This document shows positions 42,801 through 54,044 of a DNA stretch of 64,000 bases, in pieces. The notes beneath the pieces are model-generated. The model did no database searches, was not told the DNA's origin, and saw only the letters and a program-made list of their open reading frames with translations. Every line of letters starts with the position of its first letter. The first letter of the stretch is position 1. The stretch comes from Immersiella caudata (Eukaryota > Ascomycota > Sordariomycetes > Sordariales > Lasiosphaeriaceae). The position numbers were made by a program, and so were the translations under genes. The stretch lies in the NCBI GenBank assembly GCA_030512335.1, contig JAULSU010000005.1, positions 2,294,001 through 2,358,000 of the forward strand. Direction: 5' to 3'.

Positions 42801-45800
42801 CGATTTTTTCGGCTACCAGGTAACTGTTACTAGCGTCTCCCTGTGGTTGGGAAGTAGGCAGTCTGCACGGGCGGGTTGATCCCCAGGTTTAGTGTGCTGA
42901 TGGTTGGCGAAAGGTGTGCTGTGAACCCCACGCAAGCAACCCGCGCACAAACCATAGCGGCTAGACTGGATTGGGACTAAGCGGACTTCAGCCCGCTCAT
43001 TAACCCAAAACGAACGAACGAACATACTAATTACACCGATATTGATTGTTATGGAGACGAGCCTCTTCCTCACAGCACTGCTTATATTCCATGGTCAACC
43101 ACTTGCTTCCTGTGATCAACTCTGCCTCTTTAAACGCCAAACTCAACGATATAAATTCCACTTCCGGCGCCGGATTGCAGGGGCCTTGCAGGGGGCATGG
43201 CCCCTTCGGCTGTCTCGGTGAGCTCGTCTCGCGACGGGGAGACCAAGCGCGTCACACTGACGAGTCCAATCGCGGTTTTGGAACCTGCTGTACGCTTGCA
43301 ACGTACTGTACCTCACACATGAATACGGAGTGCGAGGTTTTCGGTGCTGCGGAGGCCAGGTAGGTTGCATGGTTCTTGGCCCCTGTCTGGCTGTTACTTT
43401 CCAGTGAAAGCTGTGTCAGCGGGACCGCTGGACAACCTCATAGATCAATTGCTTCGCACTTGTCGAAACAGGGAACGACGATAGCATTTTCGACGCATTA
43501 CTGAATTAAATTTCCGACGTGTAGGTAGGGCCGCTGCTTAGCGGACGTCTTATAGCAACCTGGATCGAGGGCTAATGTCATCAATCGGAGCGCGCAACCA
43601 GCTATGCGTGGTGTCAAGTGTGGGGAGATGGTTGGTTGTGAAAGCTTGCCCGGTGCCTTCGCTTCCCTGACTTCCGCTGGCCATTCGGAGCGAAGTCGAT
43701 AATGCGTCCGCAGACGGATTTTAATTCCCGATCCTCATTGTCGAGCGAATGCAGTTAAAATTATGTTGCTGGCTGCGGTGGGGTGACCTTGTATGCGCGT
43801 TGGCGGCTCCGAATCTATGCCCTGCAAGGCCGTGCGACCGTACCGGCAGGTATGGGACGTTTTATTTGTGCCAAGGGGCGATGAGTGTTGCAATTAAAGG
43901 AATTCTGCTGTCTTTGCTTGTTTATTATTCTTCGCTGCGTCGTCGCGATTGTGCTAGTCAGGAATGAGTCCGACTTCGCGTGTTCTGGCCGAAGAAGGGA
44001 GTACAGGTGGCGGGAGTCCCTGCCGAGCCTGCCACACCTGCGCTCGTGGCCTTGCCTCCCTTGCCATGACCGCTGAACTCCAACTACAGTTTAGGCTAGC
44101 TGGCGATCGGTGGAGCCTAGAAGGGCGAGCCCCACAGCCCATCAACCCCCACATTTGCCCCTCCGAGAAACTCGGCTCCGCTCAACGGAGACGCTGTGCA
44201 ATCGGCCCAAATGGTCCTTCAATGGCGGGGTTGGGGGCGTTCAACATCAGAACATCGTTCTCGCTGCTGCCATCTGCTCCTCTGTTCCTCCGAGCCAAGG
44301 ATCAGGTTGTGGATGGGCTGATGAAGTCATGGCCCCTCAAATCCAACCAAACACAATTATCTGAACCCCGTGGCGGTGGAAGCGTTCGGAGGAAAACCGC
44401 CTTTTTTGTTCGGTGGAGATTTCCTGGTTTTGCGAACTGCAATTTGGAGCCGCGACGGGCATCGCATCAAATCCAGTTTCGCTCCGGGGTAAAGCATGGA
44501 ATGAGCCGGAACACGGACGGCTGCATTGGACTCCAATGTCCCGGTTCTCAATGAAAGAAGCAGTTGTCAATGCCAAGTTCCCAGGCTTTGGTGACTTGCA
44601 GGGCGCTGAGGCGTGTCACCAGCCGCGCTGTCTTCTTGTGCGTTTAATGGGCCGCGGATGCTGCATGCATGCCAAAAGTCTCCGTAGCAGAAAAAAGTCC
44701 AGTACTTCCAAGCCCGAATGCCCTAAGATCTGGGCAAGATGCCGAGAACTTTTGGCCTCGAGTGGGGTTGGGGTGTTTGGACATGGCGATCTTCGACTTC
44801 CAGTGTCGACCACCCCAACTGGGCTTGAGGCCATGGCAAAAAGCTTCGTGACGGAGCATCTGCACACTGTGGGACCCTTCTCGCAGTCACGAGCGCACTG
44901 CAGCTAGATCTTGCTGACCACAAGGTGCTGCACGACATGATCTCGCATCAAAAGGACAGAATGGCCAAGAGCCGCAGGTGTCGTGAGTCGCGACTGTGTT
45001 GTCATATGCGCGGCGGCTTAGCGCGGTGTCAAGAAAACATCCATGTCTCAATACCAGACAAAGACGAGCCGATGATGCCGATTTTTGGTGTAAAAGAGGC
45101 AACAGCATGCCTAATGTGTCTCGGAGAGAAACATCGGAGGCTGTCCGGGAAGGCACATCGCCCTTCCCAGGCTTTCCCAGGGTGGAGAGGAGGGGGGGGT
45201 TTTTCGTCCCCAACGTCGACGCGCGTTGGGCACTGAACCTGCCACCTGCTGACATGGAGGAGATGGCCGGACGAGGTCGAGATTTGGAGCGCAGCACCGG
45301 TTGTCATGGACTGCGGTAGAGATCTAGAACTCGATGTGGTTCCAACCCCCGATCTGCCCTCGCAATGGTAAAGCGAGGGCTGCCAGGTCCCACTTTAGCC
45401 CAGCAGTGGGACTGACATCACTGATCCAAGCTCGCAGGTGCCACAACCCAACGTCCCCAACGGCCAGAGGCGCGTCTTTGCCCGTCTGCAGTCCGAAGTA
45501 CTCCTGTGCAAGCGGCCGAACCGAGATGGAGGCAGATCGGCGGAAGGACACGGCACATGTTGCATGTCTAGGGTACGTACCGAGCTAGGCCGTCGACCCA
45601 CTCTGTCTAACACGGGAGTCTGCATCCTCGCAAACCTGGCATCTAGTGTTCACCGAATCCAGGGCGGAAACATGTCCAGCGCCGTGCAGAAAAAAAACTG
45701 GAAATCAGTGATGATGGGATGACAGGAATTTGCAGGACGTATATAGGGTGTCCGGACGTTTTCTCCTCCCATCCACCTCCGTCTCTTCAACCTTGAGTTT

Positions 45801-45956
45801 TCCTCGATCGCTACCCCAGCCTTCTCTTCACTTCCACCACCCCCGCGCACAAAGCGATATCTCCCTCTTTCGATATCTCTCAGGTGCCACTGTCGCTACA
45901 TCTTCCTAACCTAATCGCTCCATCTACTTATCGCGACACCAAATAAGTCAACCGCA
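42801..45956. other. Gene-free stretch with one coding-like relic and promoter of the wall-protein gene
   Basis: 3.1 kb without an intact gene. On the minus strand at 45324-45551, EYFGLQTGKDAPLAVGDVGL, WHLRAWISDVSP and LRGQIGGWNHIEF look like a dead gene of unknown family. The last 200 bp are C/T-rich and belong to the promoter and 5' UTR of the gene at 45957. Confidence 0.4.
45740..45745 (+). promoter_or_regulatory. TATA box of the PIR-like gene
   Basis: TATATA in the context GACGTATATAGGG lies 212 bp before the start codon and is followed by a pyrimidine-rich leader. This is a good match for a core promoter. Confidence 0.55.
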
Positions 45957-47060
45957 ATGAAGTATCAGGCGCTCGCTATTCTGGCAGCCTTGGGCTCCGT
46001 CGCTGCCCAAGGCGTCACCGGCAGAATCGCGCCCCCCGCGCCCGCGCCCCCCGGATGTAGGCCCTCGGTCAATGGCAAGTTCGAGATTGCCATCGTCGAG
46101 TTGGGCAACAAGGGCAAGAGAGATCTTCTTGTCAACGTTCAGGTACGTGTGGCTGCCAACAGATCCCTGCCCGCTCAGCCCTAAGGCCCGGCTCGGCCCA
46201 GCGGGCCAATCCGGACGCTCCACATCAGGAACCCTGCTGACCTGGGCACCGCCCAACATGCAGAAGCGGGCACCTACTTGCTCCGGAACTGGAATTCTGG
46301 TCACCACTCTCGACGACGGCGTCATCAAGGATGCGCAGGGCCGAACCGGCTACATTGCGTCCAACTTCCAGTTCCAGTTCGACGGGCCCCCGCAGGCAGG
46401 CTCCATCTACACCGCTGGCTTCTCTGAGTGCAGCAACGGTTCCTTGGCACTCGGAGGCTCGACCGTTTTTTACCAGTGCAAGTCCGGCAGCTTCTACAAC
46501 CTGTACGACCGCTGGTGGGCCGACCAATGCTCGCCCGTCGAGATCCTCGCCATGCCCTGCGGTGAAGGCGCAGACAGCGTCGGAGGCCAACGTGTTGTTG
46601 GGACCAGCGTTGTGACGACCACCGCGGTTGTCCCGCTCAGTGATGGCCAGCCCCAGGTTGTGACTACCACGAAGGCAATTCCCATGTGCCAGATCGACGA
46701 TGGTAAGTGTCCATCAAAGTCCAAATCCTCTCGGCCCATACTCACCACCTTGCAGGCCAAATCCAGGGCCATACCACGCCTTGCGCGGCTGTCACACCGG
46801 CAGCCACCACGGTCCCTCCCGTATCCCAGTACTCCGACGGCCAGATCCAGGTGCCTACCACAGTACAGGGCAGTGTCGCCGTGCCGAGTCCCTCCGCAGC
46901 GGGCGTTCCCAGCGGAACGACGATGCGCACCTCGGTGCCCCCGCCACCACCCAGCGTTCTGCCGACGAACGCTCCTCCAACTAGCAGCGCGGGCCGCTTC
47001 CAGCTTGGCTCGGCTTCTGCGCTCGTTGTGGGCCTCGTCGCCGCCATCTGGGCCCTCTGA
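45957..47060 (+). CDS. PIR-like, probably GPI-anchored cell-wall protein
   Basis: Exons 45957-46142, 46264-46702 and 46756-47060 encode 309 residues. Introns are 121 nt (GTACGT..ATGCAG) and 53 nt (GTAAGT..TTGCAG). Residues 1-18 are a signal peptide (MKYQALAILAALGSVAAQ). A folded Cys-containing domain follows (CSGTGILVTTLDDGVIKD, FSECSNGSLALGGSTVFYQC, LYDRWWADQC). The second splice restores DDGQIQGHTTPC, and SQYSDGQIQVPTT follows. Both fit the DGQ-I/V-Q repeat that links PIR proteins to beta-1,3-glucan through its Gln. The end is Ser/Pro-rich with a hydrophobic tail (SASALVVGLVAAIWAL), consistent with a GPI signal. It acts in the wall. PIR plus a GPI-like tail is common in filamentous fungi. 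Confidence 0.85.
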
Positions 47061-47739
47061 GATCCCGATCAGCATCTCTAGAGATGTGCCACTCGTTTCC
47101 TTCATCAATGCTGCTGAGCAAGCCCCAAGATCACGGAAGATATCGCGAAGCAGATGTCTTCTGTGGATGGTAACGTGTCGGAGGGCAATAGATGGCATCG
47201 GATATTGGAGTCTGCAGCACAGCATTGCGACATTCATTTGATGGCATGGCTCGTAGCATTTACCGTTGGCACTTTGCGCCTCATTTGCATGGCCAGCACG
47301 AGAAGCGAAAGGACTGGCGAGCAGAAGGACTGTAATTTGATGAGGACAAGAGGAACGGTCAGCCGAAGTTCTGTTGCAGGACGAGGTCAATCGGGAACGA
47401 TAGTATGACGAAGGTGGAATAATACATACCGAGCAGCTCTGTATGTAGGATAGGGCTAATACATAATACACATCACGGTCATCAGTCCAAGAATTTTGCC
47501 GTTCGTGACAAATGTGTGAGGTTGACATGGGTTTGTGTCCCGCGCGAACAAGCGTTTCCGTGCGCAGGGGTCAGACTTGGCGAGGCTTGGCGAGCTAACC
47601 GTTACCGAAGTTCCTCCGGCCTGCCCCGACGGCGATTTGACATCACCGCGCCAGCGCCAGCCGCGAAAAGCCCCAAACTCAACCATTCCCATCCACATTT
47701 TCACCCTCTCTCCAGGCTCCCTCCCAACAACCACCCACA
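47061..47739. other. Intergenic, no gene recognised
   Basis: This is the 3' flank of the wall-protein gene and the C/T-rich promoter of the zinc-finger gene. Antisense open frames across the PIR-like gene are shadows. Confidence 0.45.
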
Positions 47740-48654
47740 ATGTCTGAATACTGGAAATCCACACCAAAATACTGGTGTAAGCACTGCGGCGTCTTCGTCC
47801 GCGACACCAAACTCGAGCGCACCAACCACGAAGCAACAGGCAAACATCAAGGCGCCATCAAACGCTCCCTCCGCGACATCCACCGCAACGCCGAGCAGCA
47901 AGAGCGCGAGAAGGATCGCGCGAAGCGAGAGATTGAGCGATTAAATGGCGTCGTTTCTACATCGAGCGGTAGCAGCACGAGAGAGTCCGCGACCGGCGCG
48001 AAGGCGAGCTACAGTGCTGCGCCGCAGCAGGTCAGCGAGGCGGAGAGGCAGAAGCAGCTGGAGCAGCTGGCGGAGCTGGGTGTGAGCATACCGACGGAGT
48101 TGAGGGGAGGAATGGCGATGGCGGGTGAGTGGACGGTCACGTCGACGAGGGTGATCAAGGAGGATTGGGGGGGAGAAGAACAAGGAGAGGAGAAGAAAGG
48201 GGAGGCAGTGCCCGATGGAGCTCGTGCGACGGGGGTGAAGAGGGAGAGGGAGAGGACAGAGGAGGAGAAGGAACAAGAGGAGGCGATCAAGGGTTTGTTC
48301 AATAAGAGGCCGAGATGGGGGGTTGGGTCGCGGCAGATGCCCGTGGAGGAGGATGCTGAGCTAGATGCGCTGTTGAGTGGGCCGCTGGTCAAGACGAAGA
48401 AGGAAGAGGCTGAGGATAAGGTGGACGTCAAGGAGGAAGAGACGGAAGTTGGTTATTTGGGGAGGGGAGAGGCAGAAAAGGGCGATGGAATGATGCCGCA
48501 GATTAAGAAGGAGTCTAGCGAGGGGGACGCCGGCATTTCCACGGATGGGATAGATGGGACCAGCGCGCCAGGCGATGATCCTCCCCAGGGCGAAGTCGAA
48601 CCCCCGGCTGTGCTGTTCAAGAAACGGAAAGCGAAGAGTGTACGGCAGAAGTAG
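47740..48654 (+). CDS. U1-type zinc-finger protein, WBP4/FBP21-like
   Basis: A single exon of 304 residues from ATG in CCCACAATGTCTG. The N-terminus has a matrin/U1-type C2H2 finger: WCKHCGVFVRD (C13, C16) with NHEATGKH (two His). MSEYWKSTPKYWCKHC followed by IKRSLRDIHR and a charged helix (EQQEREKDRAKREIERL) is the classic start of WW-domain-binding protein 4 relatives, which join the pre-B spliceosome. No WW domain is seen. The rest is acidic and Lys/Glu-rich and ends FKKRKAKSVRQK, a nuclear-type basic tail. A role in pre-mRNA splicing is inferred from the family. Confidence 0.85.
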   Translation: MSEYWKSTPKYWCKHCGVFVRDTKLERTNHEATGKHQGAIKRSLRDIHRNAEQQEREKDRAKREIERLNGVVSTSSGSSTRESATGAKASYSAAPQQVSEAERQKQLEQLAELGVSIPTELRGGMAMAGEWTVTSTRVIKEDWGGEEQGEEKKGEAVPDGARATGVKRERERTEEEKEQEEAIKGLFNKRPRWGVGSRQMPVEEDAELDALLSGPLVKTKKEEAEDKVDVKEEETEVGYLGRGEAEKGDGMMPQIKKESSEGDAGISTDGIDGTSAPGDDPPQGEVEPPAVLFKKRKAKSVRQK

Positions 48655-48870
48655 CCCGGAGACTCGGAGGTAGACACCTTGAAGCTCTAGAAACATTGAT
48701 ACCCTATCAAACATACCATGAAGCTTGCCTCGCACCATTGAAACTACATATGTAAACGAGAAAGAAACCGATGGCCTTATGGCACAACGTGAGAAATGCC
48801 AGCGGTTACGCGAAAGAGGCGCCCCCTAGCGTGAGAAACTGGCCATGAGGAGGCAGGCCCCCAGGGTGAT
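48655..48870. other. Intergenic
   Basis: This is the 3' flank of the zinc-finger gene. No other signal is seen before the RNA unit. Confidence 0.4.
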
Positions 48871-48877
48871 GGCTCCG

Positions 48878-49075
48878 AGTATATTGGGTAGGATGGCTGA
48901 CACCCTTTCAACGAGTCAAAGTATCACCTGTGGGACTTTGGCTCAGTGGTCAGAGCGGGCGATGAGGGCTCGGATGGTCGAGTGTACCTCCCATTCAATG
49001 AGTGCTCTGGATAGATGATCCAAGTCGGGTTCGCCTGTTCGAACCACACTTCTTGCGGTTTTTTTTCTTCCTTCT
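48878..49075 (+). ncRNA. Pol III-type structured RNA / SINE-like unit, copy B
   Basis: A TATA-like TATATTGG is near 48880. The leader ACCCTTTCAAC is at 48902-48912, TGTGG at 48929-48933, the A box TGGCTCAGTGG near 48939-48949, the B-box-like GTTCGAACC at 49037-49045, and a T8 run at 49060-49067. The outer stem is UGUGG/CCACA. The inner stem is CGGGCGA (48956-48962) with UCGCCUG (49031-49037). The loop keeps GGATGGTCGAGTGTACCTCC and AATGAGTGCTCTGGATAGAT, as in copy A. Confidence 0.65.
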
Positions 49076-50627
49076 CCATTTTTCCAGGTTCCTCTCCCTC
49101 GACATTTTCTTTTGGTGCTTCTTCTTTCCTAGTAGCTCTCACTGATGACGTGAATCCGGAGAGCTCCAGGAAGACGCCGACAGACATTCCAGAGACGTCG
49201 AGACTGCCCTACCGAACCAGAAATTAATAGGGATAAAGTGGGCGGGCATTGATGCACGTAGTTGTGGCCTCCCATGAGGGAGAAATGGCAACAGTCGCAG
49301 TAAGAAAGCTGAGAGGTCTACGATTAAATCAAGGAGCTCTTTTCGAAACGAGAAGAGGGATTTGAAGAATCCTTTCACGTCCTCTGTCTGAGAGCAAGGC
49401 TGACCTGTTAGGAATCTGAGGAGCCACAGACTGCGTCTGACCGAGGGGTTAGAGGAGAATTGCCGAAGGTGAAAGAAATGAGTTTGACCCCTTGCAATCC
49501 AGACGGGAGCCCTACGACGATCCCAGAAGGGCGTCAGGGAAGAGCAAAACAGGTGTTTTAGAGATCCTTATATTCTCTCTCCCTGAAAAGTCGTGGCCTA
49601 TGTCGGAAGAAGAATTGGCTACTACTTCTGGCTGAGCTGTAGGGGGAAAATGACAAACCTCATTTTGAGAACCTCAGATACCAGCATCAATGAATATGGC
49701 TTTAATGCTAATAATGACCAGCACCAAAGCTGGAACGACATCTCTCCTACAAGATGGAAGATCGTCAACAGGTAACTCCCAGCACCAAGAATGTAACGGG
49801 AAACAACTCCGGCTGTCATCCATGATCAGGAGCTCAAATGGTCGATTTACTCTGAAAAATGGAGTACTTCGTTCAAGAGATATCTTGGTCGTTGAAGTTG
49901 GGCCACCTAGGTAATTAGGTCCGTCTTCACATCGATCATTCCAGCCGCAATTGCGGTTTGTGTGGCGACTCGCGGTTACATTGGCTGTTGTCGGTTTTAA
50001 CTCGCGGTTCGGTCGAAACAGGAAGTGCGCAACTCGCGCTTACCAACCACAGGCGAAAAGTGTCCGGGCGATTGATCAATCAGAAGCCGTCAAATACGAC
50101 AGCTGGAAATCGGCCCAACTCCATTTCCATTTCTATTTGTTTCGCACAAAGAGCAATGCCGATGCGCGCGGGTTGCGAGGGTTTGAAACAAGGTCAGGCT
50201 GCCGTACGTTTTACGAATGTCTGATGACACCCGACTTATTCAGCTTTCAGAGTGTTGCAGCACTCAATCTTCTGCCAAACATTGCTGATTCATCATCATC
50301 CTCCTGCTGCAAAAACGCTTGGCAGCCATCAGCCCCACCAGCCATCCCCCGCATTTCGCGGCTTTCGAATGCTTACATACAAACTCGGGGGTCGGACTTT
50401 GTCACGCCGTCGACCGGCCCCACATCGAGGATGGCACTCAGATCTCAAGAACAACAAGTCCACGATCACATCGACGTCATCGGAACTGCGCTCAGACTTC
50501 AACTCGCACTGATAAAGCCTCGCGACAATCCCTTTGTTGTGCAGTGTCCAGCCTCTACCAACCAACAACTCAACGTTTCAACACACAACTCTGACCAAAA
50601 ACACCCAAAATTTTCTGAACAATAACC
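49076..50627. other. No intact gene recognised
   Basis: 1.5 kb. A plus-strand frame at 49593-49775 (GKMTNLILRTSDTSINEYGF) shares the string AAACCTCRTTTTGAGAACC with 53138-53156, so both may be debris of one family. A minus-strand frame at 49139-49378 has no recognisable domain. The last 100 bp are the A/C-rich leader of the NmrA-like gene. Confidence 0.35.
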
Positions 50628-51714
50628 ATGGCTGGCAAAAGGCTCATCACTGTCTTTGGAGCTACTGGAGCACAGGGAGGATCCGTCGCCAACATCTTCC
50701 TCAACGACCCCAAGCTCAAGCCGGACTGGACAGTTCGCGCCGTCACCCGCGATGTCACAAAGGACTCTGCTAAAAAGCTCCGCGACGCCGGCGCCGAGGT
50801 TGTCGCCGCGGACCTGAACGACAAGTCCACCCTCATTAGCGCCTTGCAGGGCGCTGCCGCCGTCTTTGCCGTGACCAACTACTGGGAGAAGATGGACGCT
50901 GCCCTCGAAGTCCAACAGGGCAAGAATCTCGTCGACGCTGCCAAAGAAACCAACGTCCAGCAGTTCATCTGGTCGTCCCTGCTCAACATCAACAAGCTTT
51001 CTAAGGGTGCCCTGCCCAACGTCCACCACTTCGACTCCAAGGCCGATGTGGAGGAGTATGCTCGTGCCGTGGGAATCCCCGCTACTTTTTTCATGCCCGG
51101 ATGTATGTCTTGATTCCCGCTAGCTTCTGCCCCTTTTCTTCTTTTCCTCTGATGTCTCTGAGAAAGAATCACCCCTGAGGCGTTCAAAAGCATCACAAGC
51201 TAGACATCCATAACTGACATTACAACCAGTCTACATGTCCAACATCCCCGGCGGCACGTTCCGACGCTCCCCTCCCAACAACGCCTTCACCTTCTCTCTT
51301 CCCGTTTCTCCCTCCGCTCAGATCCCCATGTTCGATTCCGCCGACACGGGCAAGTACATCAAAGCCGCCGTCCTCCACCGCGACGAACTCCTCGGCAAGC
51401 GCTTGCTTTCCGCGACCGAGTATCTCACCGTCGCGCAGGTGGTCGAGGCTTTCAGGAAGGCCTTCCCCGAAGCAGGCAAGGATGCGACTTTCTACTCGGT
51501 GCCACCGCAGCAGTTCAAGCAGATCTTGATGGAGAAGCAGGGATGGCCTGACTTTGTGGCACAGGAGTTTCTGGAGAACATGTTGTTGCTGGAACAGTTT
51601 GGCTATTATGGTGGCGCAAGCTTGGATGAAACGCATCGTTTGGTGGAGGATAAGTTGACGACGTGGGGCGAGCACCTGAGGGCTTCGAAGAAGTGGGGAG
51701 AGGAGTTGAAGTAG
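50628..51714 (+). CDS. NmrA-like family NAD(P)-binding protein
   Basis: Exons 50628-51102 and 51230-51714 flank a 127-nt intron (GTATGT..ACCAG) and encode 319 residues. The N-terminus KRLITVFGATGAQGGSV carries the Rossmann GxxGxxG (G11, G14, G17). VRAVTRDVTKDSAKKL and EVVAADLNDKSTLISALQG follow, then IWSSLLNINKLSKG in place of the active-site Tyr-Lys of true dehydrogenases. This is the NmrA/HSCARG arrangement of redox-sensing regulators that bind NAD(P) rather than catalyse. The C-terminal half has the family pattern DTGKYIKAAVLHRDELLGKR. It is probably cytosolic. The gene stands alone, with no nitrogen-regulation gene beside it in this window. Confidence 0.85.
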
Positions 51715-51960
51715 GGGACGGCAGAGTGGAGGCTCAAATTGTTTTTTAGTGGGGAGATACAACTATTAATCCGTTTTCAATGCCCCTCGGAGTCGCTGAT
51801 GATTGCCATCTTTATTTCAGGTTATTCCAACTAGGGTAACCAGGTTGCTAGTTCGGGTTGCTCTAAAGCTTCCCATTTCTCTACGCCAGACTCAACAGAA
51901 GATCGCCAGCCTCAGTGAAGATGGGATCACTGATGTCAAAGGTCCCACCACCAGGAAACA
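51715..51960. other. Intergenic
   Basis: This is the 3' flank of the NmrA-like gene. No signal is recognised. Confidence 0.4.
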
Positions 51961-53195
51961 CGAATTTATTCACCACTAGATGTACATGGGCTTCCTGGAC
52001 CACACGATCCAGCTGTACGACTAACTGGACGTGAACCTCGGCGCAGCCAGCACAGCAGCAAAGGCCGCAGATGACAGACTGTCCGAGATATGCAGGGAGC
52101 TGGAACACCGCATCAACGAGACAAACATCGCCTCCACCTTCGGGTCCGGGACATCCATGGCAGGCGGCATCTTGCTGCTCTTTCCGCCGACCGCGCCCAC
52201 AGGAGAAGCATTGATTATTGGGGCCACCGCCATACAAATTGGTTCCGATGTTGCCCAGTCCCTCTTTGACTAGGAAGCATCTAAAGCCTCAGCCGTCGTA
52301 GTCAATGACTACAGCCAGTCGAGACCCTAGAAAAACCGATCAAGGCCATCAACGATATCAACGAGGAGTTGACCAACGCTCTAGCGGAGTTTCTGACGTT
52401 GGTACACACCTATCCCCTTCCTGAGCCCCCGACCAACGCACTACCCAACTTACCCGGTCGTCCCGGGTGCCCCAGTGGGCCGGACGGGCCAAAGCTTCCA
52501 AATCAGTTCAGCAACATGGCTTCCAAAGCACTCGTTCTCAAGGCAGCTCACCCAGGATCCTCGGGCGTCACCAGCATCATCCAAAAAACTAGCGCTGAAC
52601 TTGCCAAATTGCTAAGCAAAGGGGAAGCAAAGCTTCTGAAGAATGCTTTTCGGATGTAGGGTAATGTTGTGCCGGTTTTGAGTATTGTCATTGACGGGGG
52701 TCAGATTGTGTCGACATGGACACCAGTTGTCAACTCTGCGTATGAGCAGCATCCAGAAGAACCCTCGAAGTCGGAACCAGACACCGTGTAAGCGGCACTA
52801 TTTGGCGGTGCCAACAAAAGATTCAGGCTCGATTGTACGGCGATGGAGTTTCGGAAGCATTTTGTCTGCAACGTCAGTGGCCCAACGATGACCACCGCGC
52901 TCAGTCGTGGCGTACCTTTTGGGTGGACATGGTAAGACTAGCGAAAAGGAAAAAGTGCGTTCCCTCGAGACATCAGATCCTACAGACGAAGAGGACTGGT
53001 GGACACAATAATGCCTGGATGGCTTGGAGGACACATGGAGCTAACAGGGGATCGTCCCCCCGTGGATTATTGGTGCATTCTCCCAATCTGGCAGGCCCAC
53101 AACACTGGGCGAAAGTTTAACCGCGGGAACAAAGAAAACCTCGTTTTGAGAACCCATGGCAGAGCTTGGGCAGTCCAAATCACACCAGCTTAGGT
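51961..53195 (+). pseudogene. Degenerate gene with a hydrophobic ApoL-like segment
   Basis: The plus strand reads MYMGFLDHTIQLYD, TAA, LDVNLGAASTAAKAADDRLS, then IASTFGSGTSMAGGILLLFP and IIGATAIQIGSDVAQSLFD, TAG at 52271. A second frame gives LEKPIKAINDINEELTNALA and goes on to TAG at 52657. A third gives VLSIVIDGGQIVSTWTPVVN. Further on, RPPVDYWCILPIWQAHNTG and NKENLVLRTHGRAWAVQ run to TAG near 53192. Glycine-rich hydrophobic pairs after a helical region recall apolipoprotein-L-like fungal proteins, but this is a weak guess. At least three stops or frame changes are present. Confidence 0.45.
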
Positions 53196-53567
53196 CGGGG
53201 CCTAGAATGAGTTTTGGTTAATGGTGGCGAGACTGTCTCATTTGTCCTAAATCCAACCATTGTCGCTTCATCAGCCTGGCTTTTACGTCACAGCTGCCAC
53301 TCAACGGTTTTCATATTGTGCGCGAACCTCAGCCGCTCCTACAGCTGAGCCCGAAGCCGCCCAAAATGGTTAGCGCCTCGCTCTCCTGCAGCAGACACCA
53401 AGCTATTCACGCGCTGGAACGCCGCTCCTTCTTCGCAGTCCCGCCTGCCGCGATCACTGGCAATTCAGGATCAATTCTCCCTGGCTCTGCTGCCGAGTAA
53501 AATCTAGTTATTCGAGGTACCGGCCCGCATATCAACCTACCTGTCATCACGGATCGACAGACTCAAC
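53196..53567. other. Intergenic, promoter of the small membrane protein
   Basis: No coding sequence is supported. The last 100 bp are the leader of the next gene. Confidence 0.4.
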
Positions 53568-54044
53568 ATGTCTGCTCCTGTCGACCAAGTCAGGGCGGAG
53601 AGACGCGATAAATTCCTGGAAGCCGTCCAGCAGACCTCGACATTCGGCGGCTCCATCACCTTCGCCCTGATCGTCGGCTCCAACTCGCCGCCAACCCGTC
53701 GTTTTAGCGACCAGACAGTTCGCGACATCCTCTCGGTCGCATGGCTGCTCTTCTTCGTCGCGCTCGGGGGTTCCACCCTCGCTCGGCTGCGAGGCACGGT
53801 CGATGACAAGGAGCAGTCGATGCTCAGCATGCGAAAGGATTTCCGACCCCTAGCAATGGGCGTTCTTGCCCTCTTGGCCTTTTGCGTGCTCTCGGTGGTA
53901 GTGCTCGCATACTCGGACGTCGGCTGGGCGGCTGTTGCTGTGATGGCTTTGGGCGTCTTGTATGTGGCTTTCAAGGGGTTTCGGCGGAGATGGAGGCGGG
54001 CGCGGGGGCGAAAGCAGCAAGGGCAACAGCAGAGGCAACCGTGA
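53568..54044 (+). CDS. Small integral membrane protein
   Basis: A single exon of 158 residues (start context TCAACATGTCTG). The N-terminus is soluble (MSAPVDQVRAERRDKFLEAV) and contains QQTSTFGGSITFALIVGSN, a motif I have seen in fungal membrane proteins of unknown function. Three clear hydrophobic segments follow: ILSVAWLLFFVALGG, LAMGVLALLAFCVLSVVVLA and VGWAAVAVMALGVLYVAF. The tail is strongly basic and Gln-rich (RRRWRRARGRKQQGQQQRQP), which predicts a cytosolic C-terminus. No pore or catalytic motif is visible. Confidence 0.7.
   Translation: MSAPVDQVRAERRDKFLEAVQQTSTFGGSITFALIVGSNSPPTRRFSDQTVRDILSVAWLLFFVALGGSTLARLRGTVDDKEQSMLSMRKDFRPLAMGVLALLAFCVLSVVVLAYSDVGWAAVAVMALGVLYVAFKGFRRRWRRARGRKQQGQQQRQP

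Noticed and set aside
43964..45319. Several long frames on both strands
   Set aside because: Mutually overlapping, no recognisable domain, no intron signals linking them. Treated as non-coding apart from the segment noted at 45324-45551.
51220..51762. Antisense frame over the NmrA-like gene
   Set aside because: Shadow of the second NmrA exon, which has clear family motifs.
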